A DNA stretch of 64,000 nucleotides from Globisporangium splendens (taxonomy: Eukaryota > Oomycota > Peronosporomycetes > Pythiales > Pythiaceae): NCBI GenBank assembly GCA_006386115.1, contig VFIW01000034.1:248001-312000 (forward strand). Reading direction: 5' to 3'. Numbering within the stretch: position 1 is the first letter of the stretch; every line of letters starts with the position of its first letter. Made by a program: the position numbers and the translations under genes. The notes beneath the pieces are model-generated. The model had not been told where the DNA came from and searched no databases. It saw only the letters and a program-made list of their open reading frames with translations. Below are positions 1 through 11,790 of this stretch, one piece after another.

Positions 1-1479
1 GTGGATACGAAATCAAAGTTGATTTCAGGACTCTTGGGTCTTCCACAAGCAAAAGCTTTCTCATTGTTGCTTCATTCGCGAATCTTCCCTCAAGAGATCG
101 CAGCCATGCCGTCGATCTCGATTCTCCTCAAGTGCATCGCGGCGCTCGCGCTCGCCTCGGCTGGCGTAGCTCAGGCTGCTAAGCCCACGCCGCTCTCGAT
201 TGCCGACTCGCATACCTACTCGCTTGTCGTGAACGCGACGTCGCGGACACCAACAACGAACACGATCGAAGCCCAAGGCGCGACCTTCATGACTGTCCAC
301 TTTGCCTCGTTCAACCTCGCAGCAGGGGACAAGGTCGTCGTGCGCGATGTGGAAGGCTTCACCAAGTACGAGTACACGGGTCTGGGTCGCGCGAACCTCG
401 GCAACTCGACCTCTGGGTTTTACTCGTCGATGATTCCGGGTGATCAAGTGATTGTCGAATTCCAACCGAGCTCTGAGAGCGTCACTGGTGCCTACGGCTT
501 CAACATTGACAAGATCACACGCAGCTCCAACACGGGGTCGGCATCGACTATCTGTGGCACGGATCAGAGTCGGCCTGCAAAATGCTACGTCAATGACACG
601 GCTCTGTCAAGCGCGTACGGAAAAGCGCAGGCGGCGGCCCGATTGTTCATCGTCGGAGGCAACCGTGTTCGGGATGGCTGGTCGGAAGCCAAGGCCACTT
701 GCTCACGAACGCGCACTGCATCAGCACGGCCGAACAGGCATCCCAAACGGATTACGAGCTTGGCGCTGAGAGCAGCTCGTGTGAAGAGGAATGCCAACTG
801 CGAGGCGGTTGCAAGGGCACCATCGTGGCTACTTCGGCACAATTGGTCGCAGTGGACACGAACATCGACTACGCTCTCGTGAAGCTCGACACGACGGCAG
901 ATCTCTCCGGCTACGGCTATTTGACCATGCGAGTGTCGGGACCGGTCCAGAACGAGCAAATTTACATCCCTCAGCATCCATCCGGCTGGGCGAAGCGCAT
1001 CGCTGCTGTTGACGACGACGGCAACGTGACGGTAGCCAACAAAGTCGGCCAGCCTCTCGGTTGCGGTACCTTTCACGTTGGGTATACGGCCGATACCCAA
1101 GGCGGGTCGTCGGGGTCGCCGGTACTGGCTGCCTCGGACAACAACGTCATTGCACTTCACGCTTGTGGAGGTCTTACAGAAGTTTGTGAGAACAGTGGCA
1201 TCGACATCCGCACGGTCATCTGGGACCTCAAGAACAAGGGAATTACGTTGCCAGACGATGCGCTCACGGACCCAACCGCCACAATCCCACCTGGCACCTG
1301 GACCCCAGATTTCTCAGCGACTCCAGCTCCCACGGCGGCACCGACACCAGCCGTGCCTTCGACGCTCTGCCGAGTCTTTCGCCAAGCTTCGACTTGTGCG
1401 ATCTCAGGAACCGTGTGTGCGTGGGTGAATGGCGCGTGCATCCCAAACCCAGTTACTACGACTCCAACGCCGTCGCCAA
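1..1479 (+). repeat. tandem duplication, copy 1 (partner 2552-4031)
   Basis: Bases 1-1479 match 2552-4031 almost perfectly by eye. The only differences I see are a 1-nt deletion and an A-to-G change near 662-667. The match starts at or before the window edge and stops just before the protease stop codons, where the two 3' ends become unrelated. The unit includes about 105 bp upstream of the ATG as well as the coding region. Such high identity implies a very recent duplication, gene conversion or an assembly artefact. Confidence 0.9.
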
Positions 1480-1502
1480 CGCCAAATGCAGGCCAAGAGT
1501 AA
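106..1502 (+). pseudogene. secreted V8/trypsin-like serine protease, frameshifted copy 1
   Basis: This is the duplicate of the intact protease at 2657-4048, with the ATG at 106. It reads in frame through the signal peptide and N-terminal domain to about 660. A single C is then missing (the sequence after GTCGGAGGC differs from copy 2), and an A-to-G change lies 4 nt further on. The frame shifts just before the catalytic His region. The rest (His, Asp, Ser motifs and Pro/Thr-rich tail) continues in the next frame to a stop at 1502. The last codons differ from copy 2 because the duplication ends there. It is either a young pseudogene or a sequencing/assembly indel; the lesion is not in a homopolymer. 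Confidence 0.75.
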
Positions 1503-2656
1503 GGCAAGAGGGAGGAAAACTTTCTCTCTGTGGCCATCCAAAAATACTGAACATAATATAAAAGGCAAGAACTGCAGTTGCAACCATGGCAGAGTACGCT
1601 CCTTTTGACGTTCAGCGCCGAAAGTTGTGAAGGTCGGCGATGCTGGTCTAGTGGAGAACTTCATTAATGACAAAACAGTTGGAGCTGAATATGAACATAT
1701 ATTGAGGTGCATCATTTTGGCACTTCTCCGTCAACACCGGACCCAAATTATACCCTCAAAAGAATACTCCATACTCGAGAGACTGGATTTAGGGTACAGT
1801 TTGGGTCAGATTTCATTTTGAGTACAAGATTGCTGGATTTTGTAGACCCAAGCTAAGACCAGGTCGAAAGCTGGGATTTTAGGGTGTCTTGGTTATCTGG
1901 TCGACGCAGCATCTTTGTAAACTGGCCACACATATCCCCACCAAAAAAATAGAATCCAGTGAACGCTTTCGAGTCAGCGAGCACGCACCTGCCATTGTCG
2001 CGAGCCGCAGCCACATTTTATGCTGTCATCTGTGGAATTCAGAGCATTCTATCTGCAGTAGCAAGTGGACTCACACGAGCTCCCTCATTCACTGACTGGT
2101 AGCGTGACAACGGTGGTGCATGGGACGTTGTTGGCATCATCGCGTGGTACGATTCGTACATATCATCGCTGGTCACTTGCAGTTGGACCAAACATCTACG
2201 AGCCCGACTATGAAACAACGCGGTACCAAAAGAAAATGCCAAACACGTTACGCACCTGCTTGCTTCAAGCGTTCCCATTGCACAAACTCACCGCATCATG
2301 TGGAGTCTTTCACGGTTTCACCTCGATTTGAGACTGCTATCTGATTCTGCCCGATGACGCGATCGAAGATTGACAACAGTGATAGGCTCTAGTATGTACG
2401 CTTCAAGCATTCCCAACATGTAACCGCTACATCGCGTCGTGTGGGGAATTTCCGAGCCAAACTTGCAGCAGAGATTGTTGTTTTCTCCGATGGCGTGATG
2501 GTGAATGCATGTCTCCTTGATGGGGCAAACGGTGCGAGTCAGACTTCGCACGTGGATACGAAATCAAAGTTGATTTCAGGACTCTTGGGTCTTCCACAAG
2601 CAAAAGCTTTCTCATTGTTGCTTCATTCGCGAATCTTCCCTCAAGAGATCGCAGCC
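1503..2656. other. intergenic spacer between protease copies
   Basis: About 1.1 kb without a convincing gene. Bases 2552-2656 are the duplicated upstream region of the protease. A weak, degenerate similarity between about 2245-2315 and 2395-2450 (CTTCAAGC.TTCCCA..) hints at an old local duplication. The open frame extending upstream of 2657 lacks a signal-peptide start and is probably fortuitous. Confidence 0.5.
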
Positions 2657-4048
2657 ATGCCGTCGATCTCGATTCTCCTCAAGTGCATCGCGGCGCTCGC
2701 GCTCGCCTCGGCTGGCGTAGCTCAGGCTGCTAAGCCCACGCCGCTCTCGATTGCCGACTCGCATACCTACTCGCTTGTCGTGAACGCGACGTCGCGGACA
2801 CCAACAACGAACACGATCGAAGCCCAAGGCGCGACCTTCATGACTGTCCACTTTGCCTCGTTCAACCTCGCAGCAGGGGACAAGGTCGTCGTGCGCGATG
2901 TGGAAGGCTTCACCAAGTACGAGTACACGGGTCTGGGTCGCGCGAACCTCGGCAACTCGACCTCTGGGTTTTACTCGTCGATGATTCCGGGTGATCAAGT
3001 GATTGTCGAATTCCAACCGAGCTCTGAGAGCGTCACTGGTGCCTACGGCTTCAACATTGACAAGATCACACGCAGCTCCAACACGGGGTCGGCATCGACT
3101 ATCTGTGGCACGGATCAGAGTCGGCCTGCAAAATGCTACGTCAATGACACGGCTCTGTCAAGCGCGTACGGAAAAGCGCAGGCGGCGGCCCGATTGTTCA
3201 TCGTCGGAGGCACACCATGTTCGGGATGGCTGGTCGGAAGCCAAGGCCACTTGCTCACGAACGCGCACTGCATCAGCACGGCCGAACAGGCATCCCAAAC
3301 GGATTACGAGCTTGGCGCTGAGAGCAGCTCGTGTGAAGAGGAATGCCAACTGCGAGGCGGTTGCAAGGGCACCATCGTGGCTACTTCGGCACAATTGGTC
3401 GCAGTGGACACGAACATCGACTACGCTCTCGTGAAGCTCGACACGACGGCAGATCTCTCCGGCTACGGCTATTTGACCATGCGAGTGTCGGGACCGGTCC
3501 AGAACGAGCAAATTTACATCCCTCAGCATCCATCCGGCTGGGCGAAGCGCATCGCTGCTGTTGACGACGACGGCAACGTGACGGTAGCCAACAAAGTCGG
3601 CCAGCCTCTCGGTTGCGGTACCTTTCACGTTGGGTATACGGCCGATACCCAAGGCGGGTCGTCGGGGTCGCCGGTACTGGCTGCCTCGGACAACAACGTC
3701 ATTGCACTTCACGCTTGTGGAGGTCTTACAGAAGTTTGTGAGAACAGTGGCATCGACATCCGCACGGTCATCTGGGACCTCAAGAACAAGGGAATTACGT
3801 TGCCAGACGATGCGCTCACGGACCCAACCGCCACAATCCCACCTGGCACCTGGACCCCAGATTTCTCAGCGACTCCAGCTCCCACGGCGGCACCGACACC
3901 AGCCGTGCCTTCGACGCTCTGCCGAGTCTTTCGCCAAGCTTCGACTTGTGCGATCTCAGGAACCGTGTGTGCGTGGGTGAATGGCGCGTGCATCCCAAAC
4001 CCAGTTACTACGACTCCAACGCCGTCGCCAGACGCGTCCCACGAATAA
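2657..4048 (+). CDS. secreted V8/trypsin-like serine protease with C-terminal Cys-rich module
   Basis: The protein has 463 residues. I chose the ATG at 2657 because it opens directly on a signal peptide (about residues 1-25, hydrophobic core ending ..AGVAQA). An N-terminal domain of about 150 residues precedes the protease fold. The triad is visible: His204 in TNAHC, Asp255 in DYALVK and Ser336 in GSSGSP. The GxSGSP form resembles V8/glutamyl- and lysyl-endopeptidases more than classic GDSGG trypsins. A Pro/Thr/Ala-rich linker leads to a small Cys-rich module (CRVF..CAISGTVCAW..GAC). Its likely role is an extracellular peptidase, as is common among oomycete secreted hydrolases; the substrate cannot be inferred. 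No intron is needed. It is the intact member of the tandem pair. Confidence 0.85.
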   Translation: MPSISILLKCIAALALASAGVAQAAKPTPLSIADSHTYSLVVNATSRTPTTNTIEAQGATFMTVHFASFNLAAGDKVVVRDVEGFTKYEYTGLGRANLGNSTSGFYSSMIPGDQVIVEFQPSSESVTGAYGFNIDKITRSSNTGSASTICGTDQSRPAKCYVNDTALSSAYGKAQAAARLFIVGGTPCSGWLVGSQGHLLTNAHCISTAEQASQTDYELGAESSSCEEECQLRGGCKGTIVATSAQLVAVDTNIDYALVKLDTTADLSGYGYLTMRVSGPVQNEQIYIPQHPSGWAKRIAAVDDDGNVTVANKVGQPLGCGTFHVGYTADTQGGSSGSPVLAASDNNVIALHACGGLTEVCENSGIDIRTVIWDLKNKGITLPDDALTDPTATIPPGTWTPDFSATPAPTAAPTPAVPSTLCRVFRQASTCAISGTVCAWVNGACIPNPVTTTPTPSPDASHE

Positions 4049-4212
4049 GTCGGTAAATGAGAGGGACATCTTTGACTGAAACTTGATCCGCTGAATATCA
4101 GGTTAGCCAGAACACTCCGAAATCGGGTAACGGGAAACACGAAAGCACCTTAGTTGAGAGAGTTGAACTTTGGTCCGCATTGTATAATCGTGAGCAAGCA
4201 ATACAAAAGCAC

Positions 4213-6100
4213 TTATTGTTCTGTCACTGCAAACAATCGGACAGATTCGTCGTCACTGGCTGTGAGCAGCCCCAATGGTGCGGCATTCGGGGTCGCGCCT
4301 GGCACAAACGCCATGTCGAGCACCATATCTGTGTGGCCCGCCAGGATCTTGATCTGTTGGCCGCTTCGTGCGTCCCACACGTAGATCAGCCCCTCCACTG
4401 TGCATGAGTACACGATCGGCAGCGTCGGGTGCCACATGAGCTTGATCACACCAGCCGGGTGCTGGCACACGTGACGGCACTACGGACCGCGTAGTTGTAG
4501 AGACAAGGACAAATGCATCAATTAAATCACACAGTCTAGAAAATGGACAACGGATGCAATTTGTAGGGTACCTGGTAGGTCGAGAGATCCCAAATGCGCA
4601 CGAATCCGCCCAGACAACCCGTTGCGGCCCATTGCATTGTGTTGCAAAAGCCAGCACTGTAAGCAGGTAGCAGAAAGTAACAAGAAAGTGTAACAGTGTC
4701 AGGACACTTGTCGATTAGCAGGGACTGCAGTAAGAAGATTGACATCGTACCATTCGACCGAGTTTTCCGTCGCTTGGTCCTGGAATTGCTCCTGCACGGT
4801 GCCGGCAGTAGCTTCATTGCGATCGTGCGACAAGGTGGCGAGAACCCGCTTCGCCTGGATTTGGATCAGCTTCGCCGAACCATCTTGCGAGCCCGAGATC
4901 ATCAGAGGTTGCTATATATTCACGCCAGATACATCCATTTGTGAGCGCACGAATAGTCGTTTGAGTCACGTTTCGATTGCGGCAAGGTGCATACCGATGG
5001 GTGGCAAACCAGGTTCGTGACTGGACCTTCATGGAAATCATGTCTGTCAATAAAAAGCAAAGTTAGACGATAGCGAGGTCACGAAAAGGAACTTGCATGG
5101 ACGAACGACGTACCCACGGAAGACGTGCGCGCATTCGCCGCTCTTTGGGTTCCACAAGCGCACCGTACCGTCAGAACTACCCGTGACAATCATCTAAACA
5201 CCCCAGCCCACATAAATAACATAAGATAAACGAACATTACACGCCACAATTCGCACATATAGGCGTACCTTGCCCGATCCTGTGAACGATCCGCACGTGA
5301 CGCTGTCTTCGTGGCCAGCGAAGACGTGCATGCACTCGCCCGTGGTCGCGAGCCACATCCACATCGTGCCGTCGCCCGAGCCAGCCAGGATGATGTTGCC
5401 CTTCTTGTGCCAGGTCACCCATTCGACTTCCTGAGACGGTCCCTCGAGTGATTGCACGAGCTTGCCCGTCGCGACTTCCCAGATCTTGACCACGCCGTCG
5501 TAGCCGCCCGTCGCGGCGTACTTGCCGTCAAAGCTGAAGTCCACGGAGACCACCGAGTCCGTGTGACCCGTGAGCGTGTGCAGCACGGCGCCGTCCTCGC
5601 GGTTCCAGATCACGCCGACGTCATCGCCGCCGCCCGAGACCACAATGCGCGAGTCCACGGGGTTCACACTGATCGAGTACACCGGCCCCGAGTGCTTTGC
5701 GAAAACCTGTCGTGTGCCATAGAGAAAGAGGCGTGAGTCGTATTGTTCGCTACAAGCTGCAATGCTTCTCTCAATTGCCGTCATTGTCGCTCACCATCTC
5801 GGCGTCATCGCGGACATCAGCGTCCTCGGCCGAGATCTTGCCTTCGTCGTCGTCCACATCCTCCATGTCGTCCTCGTCGTCATCTAAACCACACACAGCC
5901 GCAGTCAAGCGCGTCAGTCAGAAAATGAAGCCAAGTGGAAGGAAGGTTGCCGCCCTTTACACACACTGCGCATATGGTCATTAAAAGCGGAACGTACCGA
6001 CGGGCGCCTCGCCAAGTTCGAACTCTTCTACGGCGTCGTCGGCCGCGATGAGCTCGATCTCCGTCTCCTCGTCGTTCGCGTCCGTCATGTGCGCGTCCAT
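4213..6100 (-). CDS. AAMP: AAMP/Sqt1-like WD40 protein
   Basis: Eight exons join in frame to 423 residues: 6100-5998, 5883-5795, 5706-5269, 5193-5114, 5043-4995, 4911-4751, 4656-4572 and 4479-4213, all with GT..AG introns of 69-114 nt. Residues 1-64 are strongly acidic (Asp/Glu runs), followed by WD40 repeats. Diagnostic stretches include GGGDDVGVIWNREDG, WHKKGNIILAGSGDG and FAGHEDSVTCG, which match the angio-associated migratory cell protein / yeast Sqt1 family. Sqt1 is a dedicated chaperone of ribosomal protein uL16 during 60S assembly, so a ribosome-biogenesis role is likely by homology. The acidic N-terminus is typical of the family. It is transcribed divergently from RCE1, 340 bp away. 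Confidence 0.85.
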
Positions 6101-6440
6101 CTTCGCTGTCTTCTTGGCTTCCTTCTTCTTGGTTGTCAATGCTCGACAATCTAGAGTGAAGATGAGGACACCCGACTAAGTGCGATTCCGTTCAGCCCAA
6201 TCAATTGCTGCCACTTCGATCAGCGTTGCCCACCATTCCTTCTACATAACGACTTTATCTTTACTGCCATTACCCAAAGTAGTGATACAGCACCTACACA
6301 GTGACATAATTGCCATTAAGTCAGGGTTGCAGAGGGTACGATATGCTCTGTGTAACCGAGGTACAGTGTACCCCACACTCTTCAAATAGAGCGCTGTCGC
6401 GTTGTTCCCCCCTTCCCGAGAACTCCAATTACAGCCCAAG
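6101..6440. promoter_or_regulatory. shared divergent promoter, AAMP / RCE1
   Basis: Only 340 bp separates the AAMP start (6100, -) from the RCE1 start (6441, +), so it must contain both 5' UTRs and promoters. A pyrimidine-rich CCATTCCTTCTAC at about 6233-6245 resembles the Inr-type start motifs of oomycete genes. That assignment is inference; no TATA box is evident. Confidence 0.45.
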
Positions 6441-8051
6441 ATGCGCTTCAGCGTGACGACGACGACGGCCGTGCTCGCGTGCCTCGGCATGGCCGCGGCC
6501 TACGTCGGCGTGCTCTACACGCTGCCGCGCTCCATCCGCCGCCTGCCGCGCGACCACCCCACGCACGTACGTAGTACCGCTGTAACTTCCTCTATAGAGG
6601 CAGGCGCGCGCTGCAGAATTGCACGTGCCATGACGAACGACCTGCTGCTGTGTGAGCGTGCGCATTGACTACACAATGGAGAACACGCTGTGTGTGTGTG
6701 GGTATATGTGTATGGGTTAATGCGGCTGATGGTGCCATGTATGTATGCGTGTGTAGATTCTGGCGCGGTTCCTGTTGATCTGTATTTTCTGTGCGTTGTG
6801 TCCGTTTGTGCTCGCAGTCTTCTACGACCATGTACGTAAAATTCAACCAGCACACGAAAGACAAGTTATCGTTCTCATGCGATTTCCGTATGGTGATGCT
6901 GATGCGCGCATATGTTCGTACTTCCTACATCTGTGTGCACGTATGCTTTGTGTTTAGGATGAGAGCAGCATTTCGTTTGCCGCGTGGCTGGGAATCCGAT
7001 ACGAAGGGTTGCTGCCGGCCGTCGTGCTGCCGCTGCTGATCACGGCATTGCTCTTCTTGGGGTCGCTGCTTGCGAATGCGCTGCGACTGCTGAACGTGTC
7101 CAAGCAGTTTCACTCGAACGGACTGTGGTTCGCGATCAAGAACTCGGCGCTCTACTACTCGGTCACGCGCGACCAGTTGCCCTCGCTGCGCAATTACATC
7201 CTGGTACGTGAGGCACAATGAACACGTGGCTTATGAAGGCGCTTTAAGCGATTCGAGTGTCTAACAAGCAGCATTGTCGGTTGTGTTCTGTCTCGTATCT
7301 AGGGTCCATTGACGGAGGAGTTTGTGTTTCGGAGCTGTATGATCCCATTGCTCGTGTGCGCCGATTTCTCCGTCAAGCAGATCGTGTGGGGTAGTCCACT
7401 CACGTTTGGCGTTGGTGCGTTCTTTTCTTCTCCACCTGACTGTGGCGTAGCTGTTGCTGACGCGATGTCGTCTTTATGCTGTTACGTGTAACGAACGCAC
7501 AGCGCATCTGCATCATTTCGTGGAGCACTTGCGAAATGGCCGCTCACCCAAGGACGCGGCGCTGATCGTGTTTTTCCAGTTGTTTTACACGTCGCTGTTT
7601 GGCGCCTACGCGAGTTTCATGTACCTGCGAACTGGTATGCAGTGACGCCATTTTGGTCACTTGCTGGAGTTTGTCGTTCTCTTGGTCTCTGACGTTGTGT
7701 GGATACTCTCACCATAGGTCACTTTGTGTCGATTTTCGTCGTGCATGTGTTCTGCAACATCATGGGCTTTCCTGACATCTCGTTCTTCAACCCGGAAAAC
7801 TCGTTGCACCCGTTCCGAATAAGTACGTAGCCTCGATGTCTGCTATCGTGATTTCCCAATGCAAGCATAGCTGATCGTGTTTGTCTCTTGTTTCTCGATG
7901 TGTGACAGTGATTCTCGGCGCGTACTTTGTCGGCATCTACGGCTTCACCCGAGTGCTTGGTCCATGGACAGATCCGGCCATTTATTCTTCGGAACTCTGG
8001 AACGCCACGACATCGTTTCGAGAACCGGAGTTCGAGTTTGGTGGCTACTGA
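6441..8051 (+). CDS. RCE1: CAAX prenyl protease 2 (RCE1-type membrane endopeptidase)
   Basis: Seven exons give 312 residues: 6441-6566, 6757-6831, 6958-7203, 7303-7414, 7503-7634, 7718-7822 and 7909-8051, with GT..AG introns. RCE1 cleaves the -AAX tripeptide from prenylated proteins such as Ras at the ER membrane. The CPBP-family catalytic signature is complete: Glu154-Glu155 in GPLTEEFVFR, His188 in FGVAHLHH, and His240..Asn244 in HVFCN. Several hydrophobic segments (residues about 8-28, 43-63, 95-120, 200-220, 232-245) fit a polytopic protein. The usual WLGIRYEGLLPA stretch precedes the catalytic core. Length agrees with the family (about 300). An in-frame ATG at 6402 exists, but 6441 leads straight into the first membrane segment. 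It converges with the PWWP-PHD gene (275 bp gap). Confidence 0.9.
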
Positions 8052-8326
8052 CCCTCCTAAATAAAAGAAAAAGTATAGCAACAGCCCAAAAGGAAGGGAG
8101 AATACGGAAAGTCGAACCAAGACGCTGCCATCTTCTCGTCCGATCAGTACCTGCGAGGGAAAGAAAACAATAGAGCATTCTACATGTCATGTGAACACAC
8201 ACATACTCACATCCTGATTTGGGATTCAGGAACAACAGTCTTCGCTTTCCCTGCATTACTCGCCATAAATCTATCATTCGTGCTTTGCAGACATGGGATA
8301 TGACACCACAATCATCCGCTTGTGTT

Positions 8327-11300
8327 TCACTTTGCAGATTTACGTGCATTTGAACGTGATCCAAAGCGAACATACGGACTCTTTTGGACATTGGAGTCCT
8401 CCCCAGAAGATGCCCCGCCGCCGCCTGCGTCCGCACCACTGAGATCCTCGGTAGCCGCTTGCGTTGCTTCTTTGGGCTTCTCCTCGCTTAAGCCACCCTC
8501 ATCTTCAGCCGCGCGTTTTCTTTCCAGCTCTTGCACACGAAACTTTGTTTATAGGGGACGAGAGGGACGAGACAAACTGTTAGCCATGACCGCTGTTATC
8601 AAGTACAAGATCTGACACTGGATTCGTATACCTTGCTCTCACTAAGCTCTCTCTGAAGCGCTGCCATCTGGGAACGCAGTGCCGTGTGCTCGCTAGTGAG
8701 CTGGTCTACTAGCTTGTCCTTGTTGCGAAGTCGTGCTCTCAAATTCTGTTGCAGCATCAAGAAATAGTTAGTCCACGCACACAATTAATACCGCAATTGC
8801 ATGAAGGTTGGTTCTATTAACCAACGAACCTTGTTTGCAAGACGCAGCTCCGCAGCCAACCGACCTTCGCCAACTGAGAAGCCATTGTTTGCACCAAGTC
8901 CCAGCATTTGGTGTTGGCTAAGCAACCACGACTTTTGCAGCGATGTATGCGCTTCCAGAGCCCGTCGCAATAAGTTCGATTGCTGGTCAAACATGTGCTG
9001 CATCTCACTGGCCGAGGGGGACAAAAAGAAATCCCGTCCGTCGACATCGTCTAAGTCGCTTTCTTTTGCGCCGCCAAACTGCAACCGCTTGTTCTCATGA
9101 TCTCGTCTCGATAATTCACCAAGTGCGACCATAATATCCGTCCCTTCCGATAAAGTCAACCCAGGAAAAGAAGGTACTGTATGGGATGCTTCACCATTCG
9201 GTGCGCCAGAAGTATTGGCCGCGTCTGCTGTACTTCTTGGCCACGCTTTGGTTCGTCCAGTTGAGGAGGAGGGACCATCTCTTGCAGCCGCGGCGTCATC
9301 AATCTCATGCCCATGTCTACTAGCAGGCTCATCCAACTCGTCATCAAGCACATCGGAACTCGCATACAATGGCGCGGCTGTTACATACGCAGTCCACTCC
9401 TCCAAGGTTCTCGCTTCCAACTGTGGATAGTTCTTGTCATCCGGAACACCGCACTCCTGACGCCACCGAATGGGCCACTTCCGCTTGAAACTCCACGGCC
9501 CAGTGTCTTTTTGCTCTTTTTGCTTGCGGCTCTCCAACTTGCTCCGCTTCACCTTGTTTTCGATTGCATAGATCTTGTGCTTATGGATTTGCATTTGCTC
9601 GGTGCAAATCAGTCTCACGGTTTTTGCAGCTTCTCGCAACGGCTGGGAGCGCTTACCAATGATCGCTAGTGCATTTTTCACGAGTTGTCGCATATCGTCG
9701 GCAAAACTGGACGAGTCTTCATACTCAAGGCGTCGGATCTTTGCGAGAATCTTAAACAAATCCAGGTCCCGTCGGCTGCTCGTGCTCCCGTCAGCATCCG
9801 TCAAACCAGATAGCAATGGTCCACAAAAGGGCATCCCTTGGCGATTCGTTGCCATGGTGGACCACAACTTCTCGAGCATTTTTCCGAGCTGCACTTTTGC
9901 GGGTGCATTGTGACTGCAGTTGGGACAAATAAACGTTTTCAGCTTCTTGGAAAATAGACTCGTCGTTGGAAGCTACATGACAAGAAGGAAATACACAATG
10001 ACACAAATAAGTGCTGGACATCACGGAAACCATGCCGAAACAGGATACGCAAGGGACTTGCCGGAGGGAAATGGTCGCTAGAAACAGCTAGTGGACACTG
10101 AGTGCACTTCCAAAGCAGATTCTTCGTGATAGGCTTCCGTGGCGAAGCTCCTTTCCCCTTGCCGGAAAATCCATCGATGTCAAGCAAACTCTCACGTTCG
10201 CCACTCAATGCACACGCGTGACGAGGACAGAACCAGGTTGCATCGTCATCTTTCGGGAACGGGTATGCACCTAAGCAAAACTGGTGGTACACTTTCGTGC
10301 ACCCAGAAAATTCGCAAACAATCAGTTCGCCTCCGTATCCACATATTAAGCAGCGCTCTTCAGACTCCACATCTGAATTTCCTTCTGTTCCATCAGCGCT
10401 TCCGGCGCCTGGTTGAAGTCCATGGGATAGAGTCTCGACCGTGGGCAGTTTTTTTGAGGACGACACCGGTTGGCTTACAGGTTTTGATGGAGTATCCCGT
10501 GTCGGTGACACGTCTGGTATGCCTTTGGACGGAGAGCTTTCAACGGACGAGTCTCCTGCTGATCGTAGCGAACGAGATTTCTTTGCAGACTGGCGTGGGC
10601 CATTCCCAGCATCGGAAGGTAGCTCTGCTGTTGACTGTAATCGGCGCTTGAGGGAGCCTTCGCGGACTTTTTGCTTTTCCTTTTTCACCTTTTTCACTGA
10701 CGGCGTCGCTGAGCTCCCTGGAGATAAAGCAGAGCCATTTGCTGTGGTCGTATTGTCGTTTTGCTCTGCGTTGCTCTGTTTCATTGATGCTGGCAGCTTG
10801 GATGGATCTTTCACGCACTCGGGACAAAACCAATCTCCTGGTGGGACTTTCACTAACGGTGGATCCAAGCAATTCATGTGGAACTCGCGCCTGCAATCAA
10901 GTCCATCGCACAGGATCAAGTTGGAGTAGTGGTCATCGACACGGTTGCAAACCTCACAGGGCAAATCGGCAGGTTCGCCTCTTCTCTCCATGCTGCACAA
11001 AGTCACATACCCACACCGCATTAGTAGATCAACACTGTTAGCGAATTTCCCCTTTTCATAACCAACCACACAATGCCACCTGACGTACATTCGGTCATAG
11101 AAGTGGACGCCTGCGCCTTCCGTGCCGTCCAAGATTAACTTGGCTTCATCCAGTGCTTGCTGCATCAGCTGGGCATTGTATTTCTTCACACTCTTGAGCG
11201 CACTCACATCCTCCGAGAAAGGTAAAATGCCGCTCTTGGGCAACCATCCGCTATTACGAGAGTACGGCATAATACACGTCAGCATATGCAAATAGAATAT

Positions 11301-11790
11301 GATCCAACTAAAACAGCAGCAGGAAGTAGAGCTACGTACAAATTCCTGGTGCCAAAGAAATAGACGCACACGTGGCCCTTCTTGAGCCGAAACTTGGACA
11401 TCTTGGCATATTCTCCAGGCTCGCTGTACTGTACAGCCGACCAATTTCAGCATTCAAACAAGGGAAACAATAGTCAGCATCAGCGTACTCAACATCGCAA
11501 AACATGGCGCAAAAGACAGAAAAAATGCATAGAAAGAAGCAACGCAGCATACCCGCGCTGGCCATGGAGGGTAGCTGCCGGCGCGAGCGAGCACGAGTCC
11601 CGCATTCTGGTTCAGAATCTCACGAAGCGACTCATTTCCAGACAGCGATTCTAATGGAAACAGACAGACGGACACGATAGACGTGTTTTGTTAGGCAAGC
11701 ACAACACCAGCATCCAACGTCTTCTCGATACAAATCGGCGCTCTCACCATAGTACTCGTCCTTCAGCTGCTCCAGCTCTTCCGGATCCAT
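8327..11790 (-). CDS. PWWP-PHD-PHD chromatin-reader protein with coiled-coil tail
   Basis: Eight exons join to 931 residues: 11790-11748, 11650-11553, 11428-11340, 11250-11089, 10992-10062, 9972-8830, 8745-8632 and 8542-8327. The start MDPEELEQL is the first ATG. Order of domains: PWWP (about 28-80; SYPPWPAR then GHVCVYFFGTRNF), which usually binds H3K36me; PHD1 (Cys143-Cys190); a Ser/Lys-rich linker; PHD2 (Cys345-Cys391); an extra CxxC..CxxC pair split by an intron; a helical segment with weak bromodomain-like features (LFKILAKIRRLEYED..); and a C-terminal leucine-rich coiled coil. The intron 10061-9973 uses a GC donor (GCAAGT), and exon 6 ends on GTTCGT. It is probably a nuclear histone reader recalling ZMYND8/11-like combinations; no enzymatic domain is seen and orthology is uncertain. 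Confidence 0.8.
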
